Below are positions 9,285-18,331 of a DNA stretch of 64,000 nt, in pieces. The stretch is taken from NCBI GenBank assembly GCA_002305635.1, contig DBPR01000021.1, positions 62,001 to 126,000 of the forward strand. Reading direction: 5' to 3'. Under the pieces are notes generated by a model, which was not told the DNA's origin, ran no database searches, and saw only the letters and a program-made list of their open reading frames with translations. The translations under genes were made by a program, and so were the position numbers. The stretch is from Anaerolineaceae bacterium UBA1415. GTDB lineage: Bacteria > Chloroflexota > Anaerolineae > Anaerolineales > Anaerolineaceae. How positions within the stretch are numbered: the first letter of the stretch is position 1; each line of letters starts with the position of its first letter.

Positions 9285-10127
9285 ATGAACAATACGAAGA
9301 AAGCTCTGTTTCTAAGCATATCTCTGATTTTATGTTTCATGGCGGCTGCATGTCAGAAGGTTGAGACCGCAGCCAGGCCAGAAATACTTTCAACCGTTCC
9401 AAACCCCCAGGTCACCTTTGCTGATTCCTCAGTAAACGCGGTTTTTGCCCAGGATTCTCAATCGTCTGAGATCAACGACCCCGACGTACATACCGTGGTT
9501 GTTAATGGTCAATCGTTCTCCGCCTGGGATTTTCGCGTAAACCGCGACACTAAACGAGCTTCCGTTGTAGTCAGTTTTAATTTACCGAGCAACGAGGATT
9601 GGGTGTTCCATTTACGCGAGGGCGTCAGACTCACCATTGGAGACGAAACGTTCTTCATAAGAGGGGGCGGCCCGCTTTTGACCTATGTCCGTTCACCGAG
9701 AGATGGCATACTTCGCAAGATTTCCTTCGACAACGATTCGGTTGGTGGGGTCGTGGAAGTAGTCACCGATCCTCAGGAAGTACCCGTCAGAATTGACCGC
9801 ATCTATTTTGACCTGTCAGACCAGATCCTTGAACAAGATCTGACCGGGCAACCCATGAAACTGGTGATCGATTCCTTATTCTACCGTCCTAATGAAGGGC
9901 ACGAATATGATGATGAGTATCTCGCCAGTGCCCAGGCAAGACTGGATGAGTTTCAAAAAGGGATCGTGCTGGCATGCGGCAGCAGCGGGTTCTCTCAGGC
10001 GATCGTTGTGCAGCAAAAGCCAGCGGACATCGACGCCGACGCGGTTCTCGCGTCAGTTTTTCCCCATGGCATATTTGTGGATCTGAATATGATCCACGGT
10101 CCCTGGGAGTTCATCCTGCAGCCATAG
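9285..10127 (+). CDS. Lipoprotein of unknown function
   Basis: 280 residues. A type II signal peptide with lipobox MAAAC places Cys23 as the lipidated residue, so the mature protein should be anchored outside the membrane. The remainder is mainly beta-like with no enzymatic motif I can name. It contains HTVVVNGQSF, a block rich in Asp/Asn/Val, and a late AQARLDEFQKGIVLACGSSG segment. A strong AAGGAGG ribosome site and a terminator on the far side make it a single-gene unit. No neighbour suggests a function. Confidence 0.85.
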   Translation: MNNTKKALFLSISLILCFMAAACQKVETAARPEILSTVPNPQVTFADSSVNAVFAQDSQSSEINDPDVHTVVVNGQSFSAWDFRVNRDTKRASVVVSFNLPSNEDWVFHLREGVRLTIGDETFFIRGGGPLLTYVRSPRDGILRKISFDNDSVGGVVEVVTDPQEVPVRIDRIYFDLSDQILEQDLTGQPMKLVIDSLFYRPNEGHEYDDEYLASAQARLDEFQKGIVLACGSSGFSQAIVVQQKPADIDADAVLASVFPHGIFVDLNMIHGPWEFILQP

Positions 10128-10146
10128 GATGACCCAACGATGGCTC

Positions 10147-10178
10147 AGACCGCCTTTGAAAGAGGGCGGTCTTTTTTT
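10147..10178 (+). terminator. Intrinsic terminator after the lipoprotein gene
   Basis: AGACCGCC, loop TTTGAAAGA, then GGCGGTCT followed by a run of T. It lies about 20 bases past the stop codon. Confidence 0.92.
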
Positions 10179-10264
10179 AATCTTCACAAGGACCGTAACT
10201 TAGAAATCTTAAATCGGTTATAACATGTATATTGTTCATAACTTATTAATCAAATGGAGTAATC

Positions 10265-11392
10265 ATGGTCGAAATCATCCCGGTCCTTGACAAAGAGACC
10301 CAAAAAAAGTTTGTCGAATTCCAATACCAACTCTACGAAACTTGTCCACAATTTACGCCGCCTTTTAAATCCGACATTTATATGATGATGAACAAGCAGA
10401 AGCATCCCTTTTATGATCATTCGGATTCAGATCATTTTCTGGCGATGAGGGATGGCAAGGTTGTCGGCAAGATCGCCGCGCTTGAAAACAAGCCCTTCAA
10501 TAAACACCATCAAACTTTGGATGCGGAATTTTATCTTTTTGACTGTATAGACGATCAGGAAGTCGCCAACGCGCTTTTTGATAAGGTCAAAGCCTGGTCG
10601 AAAGCCCGCGGTCTCAACCGAATTGTTGGCCCCAAGGGTTATGGGCCCCTCGATGGTTATGGCATTCAGGTGGAAGGCTTTGAGCACCGCCAGATGATGA
10701 ACATGATGAACTATAACTATCCCTATTATCAGCGTCTTGTTGAAACATATGGATTTGTGAAAGAAGTTGATTTTGTTTCCAGCTACGTTAAATTGCAGGA
10801 ATTTGTATTGCCGGAAAAAGTAGTTAAGGCAGTCGAAATTGTCAAAAAACGTGCAAAATTGCGGGTGATGAACTTCCGCAACAAAAAAGAGATCATGCAA
10901 TGGAAATACAAGATCAAAGAAGCTTACAACAAAGCCTTCGTCAACAACTGGGAATACTATCCCCTCAGCGATCGGGAGCTCGATTACGCGGTTGATAACG
11001 CGATCGAAGTAGTCATCCCTGAACTGCTGCAAATCATCCTCAATGATCAGGACGAGGTGGTCGGCTTTGTGCTGCCTTTCCCGGATGTTTCAGCCGCCAT
11101 GCAAAAAAACAAAGGCAGGATTGGGCCAATTGAGATTATCAGATTGCTGAAAGAGCTAAAAACCACCAACTTCCTGGATTTTAACGGGATCGGGATATTG
11201 CCGGAATATCAGGGCATGGGCGGCAACGCGCTGCTCTTTGACGCCCTCAACCGCGCTGCCAAATCCAACCCACGCTTTATTCACTCCGAACTGACTCAGG
11301 TTGCCGAAACCGCAGTGCAGATGAGAAAAGACCTCGAAAACCTTGGCGTGCATTATTACAAAAACCATCGGGTCTACAAGCTCGAGATATAG
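10265..11392 (+). CDS. GNAT-superfamily-like protein
   Basis: 375 residues, cytoplasmic. The N-terminal half contains HFLAMRDGKVVGKIAAL, a typical strand-turn-strand of the acetyltransferase fold. The C-terminal half has GIGILPEYQGMGGNALLFDA, resembling the acetyl-CoA pyrophosphate-binding loop (Q/RxxGxG/A), preceded by FLDFNG. Proteins of this length with a phrase like GPKGYGPLDGYGIQVEGFE are usually annotated only as GNAT-domain proteins, and I know of no established substrate. GGAG precedes the ATG. It is monocistronic, with a terminator downstream. Confidence 0.75.
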   Translation: MVEIIPVLDKETQKKFVEFQYQLYETCPQFTPPFKSDIYMMMNKQKHPFYDHSDSDHFLAMRDGKVVGKIAALENKPFNKHHQTLDAEFYLFDCIDDQEVANALFDKVKAWSKARGLNRIVGPKGYGPLDGYGIQVEGFEHRQMMNMMNYNYPYYQRLVETYGFVKEVDFVSSYVKLQEFVLPEKVVKAVEIVKKRAKLRVMNFRNKKEIMQWKYKIKEAYNKAFVNNWEYYPLSDRELDYAVDNAIEVVIPELLQIILNDQDEVVGFVLPFPDVSAAMQKNKGRIGPIEIIRLLKELKTTNFLDFNGIGILPEYQGMGGNALLFDALNRAAKSNPRFIHSELTQVAETAVQMRKDLENLGVHYYKNHRVYKLEI

Positions 11393-11426
11393 CAATCAAC
11401 AATTCACTCATAAAATTGTAAAAAAA

Positions 11427-11468
11427 AGATCGCCCTGGACCAGCAGTCCGTGGGCGATCTTTTTTTTA
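11427..11468 (+). terminator. Intrinsic terminator after the GNAT-like gene
   Basis: AGATCGCCC pairs with GGGCGATCT, with an inner GGAC/GTCC stem, and is followed by eight T. An A-tract on the other side could also serve the minus strand. Confidence 0.92.
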
Positions 11469-11544
11469 CTAAAGTATGTCGCATAAAAAAAAACGGGATT
11501 AACCGTTTCTTAATAGTTTATAATCAGAGACAGATAAATGAGAG

Positions 11545-11616
11545 AGCGGGTGATGGGATTCGAACCCACGAATGTTAGCTTGGGAAGCTAATGCCTTACC
11601 GCTTGGCAACACCCGC
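11545..11616 (-). tRNA. tRNA-Gly (anticodon CCC)
   Basis: Read on the minus strand, the acceptor arms GCGGGTG/CACCCGC pair fully and the T arm contains GGTTCGAATCC. The anticodon stem TTAGC/GCTAA encloses loop TTCCCAA, giving anticodon CCC for GGG codons. The discriminator base is U, as expected for bacterial tRNA-Gly. CCA is not encoded. Confidence 0.95.
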
Positions 11617-11661
11617 TTGAGTGCATTATTGTACCTTGATTTTGTTATTTTGAAAGATGAA

Positions 11662-12075
11662 ATGATCAAAAAACCTAAAAAAGAAGCCGAACAATTCGTC
11701 AAAGGCAGAATTGGGTCCTTTGCTGCCGCCTTTCAGGGGCTATTTTTTGTTTTTAAGACGCAAAAAAACGCCTGGATCCATCTGGCAGCCACCATCCTGG
11801 TGGTTGGCGTTAGCGCTTTTCTGGAGATTTCCCGTTTTGAGTGGCTTGCCATTCTTCTGGTGATTGGTCTGGTTTGGATGGCTGAATTTTTAAATACCTC
11901 ACTGGAGGTCATTGTGGACCTTGCAAGCCCTGAAATTCACCCCCTGGCCAAGATAGGCAAGGATGTTGGCGCTGCCTCAGTATTGATCGCGGCGTTTTTG
12001 TCGATTTTAATTGGCGGATTGATCCTATTGCCAGCTTTCTTAGAAAAATTTAATATTCTGGCACTGTTTGAATAA
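11662..12075 (+). CDS. dgkA: Diacylglycerol/undecaprenol kinase family protein
   Basis: 137-residue integral membrane kinase. It has the family signature: an N-terminal soluble helix, three membrane helices, and the conserved stretch FLNTSLEVIVDLASPEIHPL followed by AKIGKDVGAASVL. In Gram-positive bacteria this family mainly phosphorylates undecaprenol to recycle the cell-wall lipid carrier. The start at 11662 is chosen because the upstream in-frame ATG (11572) lies inside the tRNA-Gly gene on the other strand, while this one has GAAAGATGA just before it. Confidence 0.9.
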   Translation: MIKKPKKEAEQFVKGRIGSFAAAFQGLFFVFKTQKNAWIHLAATILVVGVSAFLEISRFEWLAILLVIGLVWMAEFLNTSLEVIVDLASPEIHPLAKIGKDVGAASVLIAAFLSILIGGLILLPAFLEKFNILALFE

Positions 12076-12084
12076 TCTTTGGTG

Positions 12085-12112
12085 TTGTATTTCACAAAAG
12101 GTTTTGTATACT
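12085..12112 (+). promoter_or_regulatory. Candidate promoter of trxA
   Basis: TTGTAT (12085-12090) and TATACT (12107-12112) are separated by 16 bases. A start about 7 bases later leaves a short leader holding the GGAGG ribosome site of trxA. Confidence 0.5.
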
Positions 12113-12137
12113 TAGACATTATAATTTGGAGGATAAA

Positions 12138-12479
12138 ATGATTGAAGAACCCTTAAATGTAACAGATGAAGTTTTTGAAAAAATTGTCCTGGAAAGTACA
12201 CTGCCGATAATTGTTGATTTCTGGGCGCCCTGGTGTGGGCCGTGCCGAATGGTTGCACCGATTCTGGATAAGGTAGCAAAGGAATACGCTGGCAAGCTGC
12301 TTATCGCTAAAGTCAATACTGACGAAAATCAGGAATGGGCGGGCAAATACGGCGTGCAGGGCATTCCAACCATGCTGATGCTTTATAAGGGCAAGATCGT
12401 GCATCGCCAGGTCGGCGCACTGCCTGAACCCATGCTGAAAGATCAGGTCCACCAATTCCTGTCAGTCTGTACGGAATAA
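12138..12479 (+). CDS. trxA: Thioredoxin
   Basis: 113-residue dithiol-disulfide oxidoreductase with the classical active site FWAPWCGPCRMVAP and the cis-proline loop GIPTMLMLYKG. No signal peptide, so it acts in the cytoplasm. The ATG at 12138 is preceded at the right distance by GGAGG (12128-12132). A TTG four codons upstream would place that ribosome site inside the coding region and is less likely. A strong terminator follows. Confidence 0.96.
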   Translation: MIEEPLNVTDEVFEKIVLESTLPIIVDFWAPWCGPCRMVAPILDKVAKEYAGKLLIAKVNTDENQEWAGKYGVQGIPTMLMLYKGKIVHRQVGALPEPMLKDQVHQFLSVCTE

Positions 12480-12489
12480 AATATTACCA

Positions 12490-12530
12490 AACAAAAAAAG
12501 AGCCATTTTTAGAGTGGCTCTTTTTTTGTT
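12490..12530. terminator. Bidirectional terminator (trxA / murA)
   Basis: AAAAAAAGAGCCA pairs with TGGCTCTTTTTTT around loop TTTTTAGAG. T-tracts lie on both strands between the convergent stops of trxA and murA. Confidence 0.92.
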
Positions 12531-12541
12531 ATAAAGAATGA

Positions 12542-13846
12542 TCAGCTTTCGCTTTCGATCGTCCTGGTTTGTTTTCTCACGATGTCAGCGCCCAGGCCCC
12601 TGAGTTTAAATTCAATTCTCTCATAACCCCTGTCAATTTGACCGGCATTGCGTATAGTAGACTCACCATCAGCGGATAATGCTGCTAAAACCAAAGCGAT
12701 TCCAGCACGAATGTCCGGTGATTCGAGCTTTTCAGCGTTCAATTTAGTTGGGCCGTTGACAATACAACGGTGGGGATCACATAGAACGATCTGCGCGCCC
12801 ATCGATACCAGTTTGTCAATGAAGAACATCCGGCTGGGGTACATCCAGTCGTGGAAAAGGATCGTCCCTTTTGATTGTGTCGCGATCACGATGGCAATGC
12901 TCATCAGATCGGTGGGGAAGGCAGGCCAGGGCATCACGCTGATCTCAGGGATGGCGTTGCCAAGGTCTGGTTCGATTTCCAGTTTCTGATTGGCAGGGAC
13001 GATGATGTCGTCTCCATCAAAGATCAACTCCACGCCCAGACGCTTCAGCACCAGACGGATCATACGCAGATGCTGCACTCCGGCGTCTTTGATCCTGATC
13101 TCTCCACCGGTAACGACTGCAGCGCCAACGTAACTGATCACCTCAAGATAATCCGGGCCAATGGTAAATTCGGTGCCGTGCAACTTTTCTACGCCCTCGA
13201 TTTCGAGGATGTTCGAACCGATATTCTTGATCTTTGCGCCCATTGCGTTCAGCAGGAGGCATAGTTCCTGAATATGAGGTTCAGAAGCCGCGTTGTGAAT
13301 ATGGGTTACGCCTTTCGCAAGCACAGCGGCCATGATCGTATTCTCGGTCGCGGTCACGCTGGCTTCGTCCAACAAAATATCCGCTCCGATCAGTCCATCC
13401 GTAGTGAATTCAAAAGTGTCTGTAAATTCAAAATTTGCGCCCAGAGCTTCGAGGGCCAGAATGTGGGTATCAACGCGCCGTCTGCCGATGACATCGCCGC
13501 CGGGAGGGGGTAATTTTATGCCGCCAAAGCGGGCAGTCATGGGCCCTGCGAGCAAAATTGAAGCACGGATCTGGCGGCAAAGGGCTGGATCAAGGTCGGA
13601 CGGACGAATCGAAGCAGCCTGAAAAGTCCAGGTGGAGGTCTGAGTATCCTTCTCAATAACAACACCAAGGCTCTCCATCAGATCGGCCATCGTGCGGGTA
13701 TCATTGATATTGGGCATGTTTTTCAATATAACCGGCTCTTCGGTCAACAAGGTTGCCGCCATCATTGGCAAAGCAGCGTTTTTGTTACCGGAAGGGCGCA
13801 TGGTGCCGTGTAAAGGCTTACCACCTTGAATGATAAACTTGTCCAT
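12542..13846 (-). CDS. murA: UDP-N-acetylglucosamine 1-carboxyvinyltransferase with Asp in place of the active-site Cys
   Basis: 434-residue enzyme of the first committed peptidoglycan step, transferring enolpyruvate from PEP to UDP-GlcNAc. Family blocks include SGNKNAALPMMAATLL near the N terminus, RQIRASILLAGPMTARFG and GADILLDEASVTATENTIMA. The catalytic loop normally written PGGC(A/T)IG reads PPGGDVIG here: codon 118 is GAT (plus-strand 13493-13495), aligned with E. coli Cys115. Cys-to-Asp enzymes remain active but are not alkylated by fosfomycin, as known for mycobacteria, chlamydiae and Borrelia. The start has GGAGGT. The gene lies 25 bases beyond pckA and is probably cotranscribed with it. 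Confidence 0.96.
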   Translation of the reverse strand: MDKFIIQGGKPLHGTMRPSGNKNAALPMMAATLLTEEPVILKNMPNINDTRTMADLMESLGVVIEKDTQTSTWTFQAASIRPSDLDPALCRQIRASILLAGPMTARFGGIKLPPPGGDVIGRRRVDTHILALEALGANFEFTDTFEFTTDGLIGADILLDEASVTATENTIMAAVLAKGVTHIHNAASEPHIQELCLLLNAMGAKIKNIGSNILEIEGVEKLHGTEFTIGPDYLEVISYVGAAVVTGGEIRIKDAGVQHLRMIRLVLKRLGVELIFDGDDIIVPANQKLEIEPDLGNAIPEISVMPWPAFPTDLMSIAIVIATQSKGTILFHDWMYPSRMFFIDKLVSMGAQIVLCDPHRCIVNGPTKLNAEKLESPDIRAGIALVLAALSADGESTIRNAGQIDRGYERIEFKLRGLGADIVRKQTRTIESES

Positions 13847-13871
13847 CAGACCTCCAATTTACTTTATATTT

Positions 13872-15461
13872 TTAAGCTACAGGGCCAGAGGCAGGAACTT
13901 CGGGGCCTACATTGGCTTCATATTTCTTAAAGTTGTTTCTAAACTTTTCGGCCAAAGCGCGAGCTTCAGCTTCATACGCATCGCGATCCGCCCAGGAAAG
14001 TTCCGGATTCAACACTTCGTTGGGAACACCCGGAACAGCATCAGGAATGGCAATGTTAAAGATGGGGTGGATGTGGGTCGGAACGTTATCAAGCTCGCCA
14101 CTAAACGCAGCACTGATCATGGCACGGGTCAAAGGCAATTTGATCCGTTCACCAACGCCAAAGCCGCCGCCAGACCAACCGGTATTAAGCAGCCAAACGG
14201 TCGTGCCGTGCTTTTCGAGCCGCTCAGCCAGCAGTTTGGCATAGACAGTCGGTTTCAGCGGCAGGAAGGGAGCGCCAAAACAGGTTGAGAAGGTCGCTTC
14301 AGGTTTGTTGCCCAACCCGCGCTCTGTCCCGGCCAGTTTGGAGGTGTAACCGCTCAGGAAGTAATACATGGCCTGTTCATTGGTCAACTTTGCCAGTGGG
14401 GGCAAAACACCAAACGCGTCCGCAGTGAGGAAGAAGATGTTGTTGGGATGTCCGCCCATTCCTGATGGCTCATAGTTGCTGATGAAGGTCAGCGGATAAG
14501 AAGCACGGGTGTTTTCGGTAATGCTGTTATCGTCAAAATCCGGATGGTTGTTTTCATCCAATGGAACGTTTTCGAGCAAAGCGCCAAAGCGGTTGATCGC
14601 AGACCAAACCAGGGGTTCGTATTTGGGATTAAGGCGAATGGTCTTCGCGTAGCAGCCGCCTTCAAAGTTAAAGATGCCGTTGTCGCTCCAGCCGTGCTCA
14701 TCATCACCGATCAGAGCGCGAGCTTCATCGGAGGAAAGAGTGGTCTTTCCAGTGCCGCTAAGGCCGAAGAATAGGGCAACATCGCCATCCTGACCAATAT
14801 TGGCAGAACAGTGCAAAGAAAGCACGTTTCGCTTGGGCAGAACGTAATTCATGAGGGTGAAGACTGATTTTTTGACTTCGCCCGCGTATCGGGTATTGCC
14901 GATCAAGACCAGTTTTTCATCAAAATTAAGCACAACCATGGCGGGAGATCGCAGCCCATCCGCCTGTGGATCACCAACAAATTTGGAGCAGACCAGCATA
15001 GTGAAGTCGGGATCAATGTGAGGTGTTTCACCGTTATAGTCAATAAACATATTGGCAGCGGCCAGGTTTTGCCACGCGAAATCAGTAATCACGCGAATTC
15101 GGATCGAATTTTCAGGATCAGCGCCAGCCAAAACGTCGCGTACATATAAACGCAGCGGTTTCATGGTTTCGATCATCTTGGTTTTGAGTCGGCCAAACTG
15201 TTCCTGCTTTAGCGGTTCAGTGCCAGAAGCAAACCAAAGATCAGGGTCGCCATTTTCAATTAAATACTTGTCGTTAGGAGACCGCCCGGTGAACGGAGAG
15301 GTATTTACAACAATTGCGCCAGAATCAGCTAATTTTGTTTCACCCCGACAAAGGGATTCAGTCACTAATTCCGGTACGCTAAGGTTGTATTTGACTTCCT
15401 TAACCTCTCCCAAACCCAATTTATTAAGTTCGGCTCTCAATATTTCATTTGCTTCTTTCAT
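13872..15461 (-). CDS. pckA: Phosphoenolpyruvate carboxykinase (ATP)
   Basis: 529 residues. Interconverts oxaloacetate plus ATP with PEP, CO2 and ADP. The kinase P-loop GLSGTGKTTLSSD, the metal-binding FFGLSGTGKTT context, INRFGALLENV and the substrate-loop GRSPNDKYLIE near residue 58 identify the ATP-dependent family. Length is usual. AAAAGGAG precedes the ATG. In fermenters it may run toward oxaloacetate, giving ATP, or toward PEP for gluconeogenesis from amino acids. The latter would suit a lysine fermenter, but the direction cannot be read from sequence. Confidence 0.97.
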   Translation of the reverse strand: MKEANEILRAELNKLGLGEVKEVKYNLSVPELVTESLCRGETKLADSGAIVVNTSPFTGRSPNDKYLIENGDPDLWFASGTEPLKQEQFGRLKTKMIETMKPLRLYVRDVLAGADPENSIRIRVITDFAWQNLAAANMFIDYNGETPHIDPDFTMLVCSKFVGDPQADGLRSPAMVVLNFDEKLVLIGNTRYAGEVKKSVFTLMNYVLPKRNVLSLHCSANIGQDGDVALFFGLSGTGKTTLSSDEARALIGDDEHGWSDNGIFNFEGGCYAKTIRLNPKYEPLVWSAINRFGALLENVPLDENNHPDFDDNSITENTRASYPLTFISNYEPSGMGGHPNNIFFLTADAFGVLPPLAKLTNEQAMYYFLSGYTSKLAGTERGLGNKPEATFSTCFGAPFLPLKPTVYAKLLAERLEKHGTTVWLLNTGWSGGGFGVGERIKLPLTRAMISAAFSGELDNVPTHIHPIFNIAIPDAVPGVPNEVLNPELSWADRDAYEAEARALAEKFRNNFKKYEANVGPEVPASGPVA

Positions 15462-15482
15462 GCTATCGTTTTGTTTCTCCTT

Positions 15483-17888
15483 TTATTGATCGTGAAAGAG
15501 TTGAAATGCCGGTTTCCCATAGATTGATGATGAGAAATCCGACAATTGAACACCTGGGAAAAAGCCTCTCGTAACGATCCCTTTCACCCAGTTTCGGGCT
15601 GCGAGGGAATCGATATAGGCGGAATAAAAATTTAATTGTGCGTTCAGGTCAACGTTATAAGCCCCATAAGAAGAATTTGTAGGGCTGATCGTCTGACTGC
15701 CAATGGTGAATTCGCCAGCGCTGGCAGTTTGGTAAGATGGTGCATTAAGGCCTACAAAAAGCTTCTGATCTTTCCCGCTTATCATGGAATTGATCGTTCC
15801 GTCGAGGTATTGAGCAACGCTGTCGCTGCTGTAGAATCCAGCGGAGGAAAGTTCCAGATCGATCAGAAGATACAGCCCGTCAACCTTGTCATAAAAAGAA
15901 AAACGCAGCGTGTTGAATTCGTTGATCGAATGCGCCAGGAGTACCTCTCCATCGTAATACTGATCCGTTTTGGAAAGAAGTTCCGTCCAGATATCTTCGC
16001 TGGTTTTTGGGGTTCCATAATTTTGACCAGTGGTTTCAAGCGCGCCCGGGTAACTTTGCCAGACATCCGGGCCGCCCAGGATCAGCTGATCAGCCTGGAT
16101 ATTATTGGCAAGTTTGATCAGGTGCGTTACCAGGCGTTCGTATTCAACATACCACTGCTGCCACCACAGAGAGTTTTTCTGGGTATCCTGCCACCAGGTA
16201 TCAGCAAGGTCGCCAAAATCAAGTTTGGGGTAAATGGCAACCTTGAAGCCTGCGGCTTTCGCCTGGGACGCAAACTTCGATATAAAGTTTGATGGCAAGG
16301 TCAACGCGGGATTGGGGTTGAGATGGGGCAGGTTGTCATTAAAGCTTAGAGACCAAACCGGACGCAAAATGATCCAATTAATTTTTGTTCCCTTTAACTG
16401 ATCGAACAATCGCTGATAAGAGCGTAAAGATGATGGTGAATAACTGGCATCAAGTTCAATCCCGATAAGTGCGTTCTGGTCAAAAGTCGGTGCCGTCAGG
16501 TCTGATTGAACCTGAGCGTCAAACATTCTCCAGCCAGTGATCTGATCATGGAACTCGTTTTGCGTTCCAATGACCATACTGCGTCCGCCGTTGTTTTGGT
16601 CTAATTCAAGCCCGATCGCACAATCAGCATAGCGACAGTAGCGGTACTGTACAGTAGAGGGTTCGGCTAAGCCTGGGAAGAAAACAAAAACCCATTGTCC
16701 GTCCTCTGTCTTCCACATTGGGATCGGATTGCTCCAGTAGCCCTGGTTGAACTGCATATAGAGATGATCTTCAGACGGAGTGCCAGCAGGTGCCTGAGCA
16801 TAAAAAGTGCTGGGTGCTCCCGCGCCCGAGCGCCAGGTGATCACAGATTCACTGACGACGGTGTCCTTTTGCGGAACGACAAACTGTCTGATCGTCCGCA
16901 GACCTTGCTCATTCCTTTCGATGCCAATAATACTGTCACCGATGGTATATGAATAACGTAAAACATTTCCTGCGTAGGTTTTCACCTGGGTGACATAAGT
17001 TCCATCATCACTTTTGGTCATGGTTGGAGCGTTAACTGCCTGAACACCGGAGCCTTTGGTTTGGTCTGCCAGGGTCTGGCCAAAAGATTCAAGGTTGCCA
17101 ACAATGCGAATCGGCGCCCCAAAAACTTCCTGGGGTGGGGTCAGAACAAAGGTCAGTGTGACTTCAGGGTTCGGTGTCATTCTGGCAATCGCAAGCGTTG
17201 ATAAACCTTCGACCAGGTTTACTTGCTGCTGGAAGGGCTGATGACTGCCATCAATGGTGGAAACTACAAAGTTGTGTATTCCAACCGGCAAACCGCGCAA
17301 ATAAAAGCGACCGTTCATATCGGTCATGGCGATATGTCCGGCTACATTCACCAAGGCATCCGCAATGGGTTGCTCCGTAACGCTGTCAGCCACGGCTCCA
17401 TTAAGATCTGCCAAAGTACCCTGATACGGGTTTTCAGGCCAGGAAGAAACCTGGTCTGAGACGATCAGTCCTTTCTTTACATAGACCTGTCTGAATGGGA
17501 GGATGGAGCCATTTACCAAAAGCTCATTTACTTGCATTGGTTCCAGCATGGCATAGCGGTAAGCGACCGTCGCGCCTTCAGGCAAGGAAACAGTCAGTTG
17601 ATATTTTCCTGGCTCAATCGGGTTCAGGTGATAGCGCTCGACGTGATTATTGAAACCACCGACCAGATCAAGCACATCAAATGCCAGAATGTCTTGCTGT
17701 GAAAAACTTTGGTGTACGGTTACCAAAAACTGAACATCAACCATCCTGGGCGGTTCAGGTTTATCTGGATAATCAATGGAAGCCAGGTTCTGCGCAGTGT
17801 CTTTTGACTCAAAACTCAGTGCGCAGGATGAAAGCAAGAAAACGCAAATCAGTAAAACAAAAAAGTGGCGGAGGGCATTTTTGCTCAT
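15483..17888 (-). CDS. Large lipoprotein with Ig/carbohydrate-binding-like modules and a glycosidase-like TIM-barrel domain
   Basis: 801 residues. The signal peptide ends in lipobox LLSSC (Cys22), so it should be an extracytoplasmic lipoprotein. After a beta-rich module come a carboxypeptidase-regulatory-like fold (about 155-235: ADALVNVAGHIAMTDMNGRF) and one or two E-set/CBM20-like modules (VTLTFVLTPPQEVFGAPIRI; VYVTQ-type strands). The C-terminal part (about 470-795) resembles GH113-like barrels: IGIELDASYSPSSLRSYQRL, NWIILRPVWSLSF, GFKVAIYPKLDFGD and QLILGGPDVWQS. I cannot assign the catalytic acids confidently; a polysaccharide-binding or degrading role is inferred. Its start overlaps the nusB stop by 4 bases, an unusual operon partner. 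Confidence 0.8.
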   Translation of the reverse strand: MSKNALRHFFVLLICVFLLSSCALSFESKDTAQNLASIDYPDKPEPPRMVDVQFLVTVHQSFSQQDILAFDVLDLVGGFNNHVERYHLNPIEPGKYQLTVSLPEGATVAYRYAMLEPMQVNELLVNGSILPFRQVYVKKGLIVSDQVSSWPENPYQGTLADLNGAVADSVTEQPIADALVNVAGHIAMTDMNGRFYLRGLPVGIHNFVVSTIDGSHQPFQQQVNLVEGLSTLAIARMTPNPEVTLTFVLTPPQEVFGAPIRIVGNLESFGQTLADQTKGSGVQAVNAPTMTKSDDGTYVTQVKTYAGNVLRYSYTIGDSIIGIERNEQGLRTIRQFVVPQKDTVVSESVITWRSGAGAPSTFYAQAPAGTPSEDHLYMQFNQGYWSNPIPMWKTEDGQWVFVFFPGLAEPSTVQYRYCRYADCAIGLELDQNNGGRSMVIGTQNEFHDQITGWRMFDAQVQSDLTAPTFDQNALIGIELDASYSPSSLRSYQRLFDQLKGTKINWIILRPVWSLSFNDNLPHLNPNPALTLPSNFISKFASQAKAAGFKVAIYPKLDFGDLADTWWQDTQKNSLWWQQWYVEYERLVTHLIKLANNIQADQLILGGPDVWQSYPGALETTGQNYGTPKTSEDIWTELLSKTDQYYDGEVLLAHSINEFNTLRFSFYDKVDGLYLLIDLELSSAGFYSSDSVAQYLDGTINSMISGKDQKLFVGLNAPSYQTASAGEFTIGSQTISPTNSSYGAYNVDLNAQLNFYSAYIDSLAARNWVKGIVTRGFFPGVQLSDFSSSIYGKPAFQLFHDQ

Positions 17889-18325
17889 GACTCCTCCGGT
17901 TTTCCATATTCCTTGGTGATCTCAGGGATTTTTTCTGCCAGACTGCCTAAAACGCCATTGATAAAGCGTGGGCTGGCATCGGTACCAAATAATTTACCGA
18001 GTTCCACGGCTTCGTTTATACCGACTTTCAGGGGGGTTTTGCCATAAAAGGCAACTTCCCACAAAGCAAGCCTTAAAATATTGCGATCAATGATCGCGAT
18101 TTGGTCAAGCGGCCATTCAGGAGCATGAACACTGATCAATTCATCGAGTATCTGATAATTATCCCGAACACCGTTAATCAATCCCAAAGCAAATTCCCGT
18201 TGACTATCATTCAGCTCGTTATCCATGGAACGAGCTTCAAGCACCTCACCCATGGGATGTTGCGTCATATCTAATTCGAATAGTGCCTGTAAAGCTGCAA
18301 CTCTTGCTTTGGTTCTCGATTTCAT
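17885..18325 (-). CDS. nusB: Transcription antitermination protein NusB
   Basis: 146-residue all-helical protein that binds boxA RNA with NusE in rRNA antitermination. Visible family features are RTKARVAALQALFELDM at the N terminus and the C-terminal pattern LRLALWEVAFYGKTPLKVGI, followed by NEAVELGKLFGTDASPRFIN and GVLGSLAEK. No ribosome site precedes the ATG, which lies 6 bases after the asp23 stop, so it is probably translated by coupling. Its own stop overlaps the start of the large lipoprotein. Confidence 0.95.
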   Translation of the reverse strand: MKSRTKARVAALQALFELDMTQHPMGEVLEARSMDNELNDSQREFALGLINGVRDNYQILDELISVHAPEWPLDQIAIIDRNILRLALWEVAFYGKTPLKVGINEAVELGKLFGTDASPRFINGVLGSLAEKIPEITKEYGKPEES

Positions 18326-18331
18326 AATAAT

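Noticed and set aside
10427..11032. 201-codon open frame antisense to the GNAT-like gene
   Set aside because: Phe/Val-rich shadow of the sense frame, without ribosome site or family motif.
11572..11661. N-terminal extension of dgkA
   Set aside because: The extra 30 codons lie in the tRNA-Gly gene on the other strand, and the later ATG has a ribosome site.
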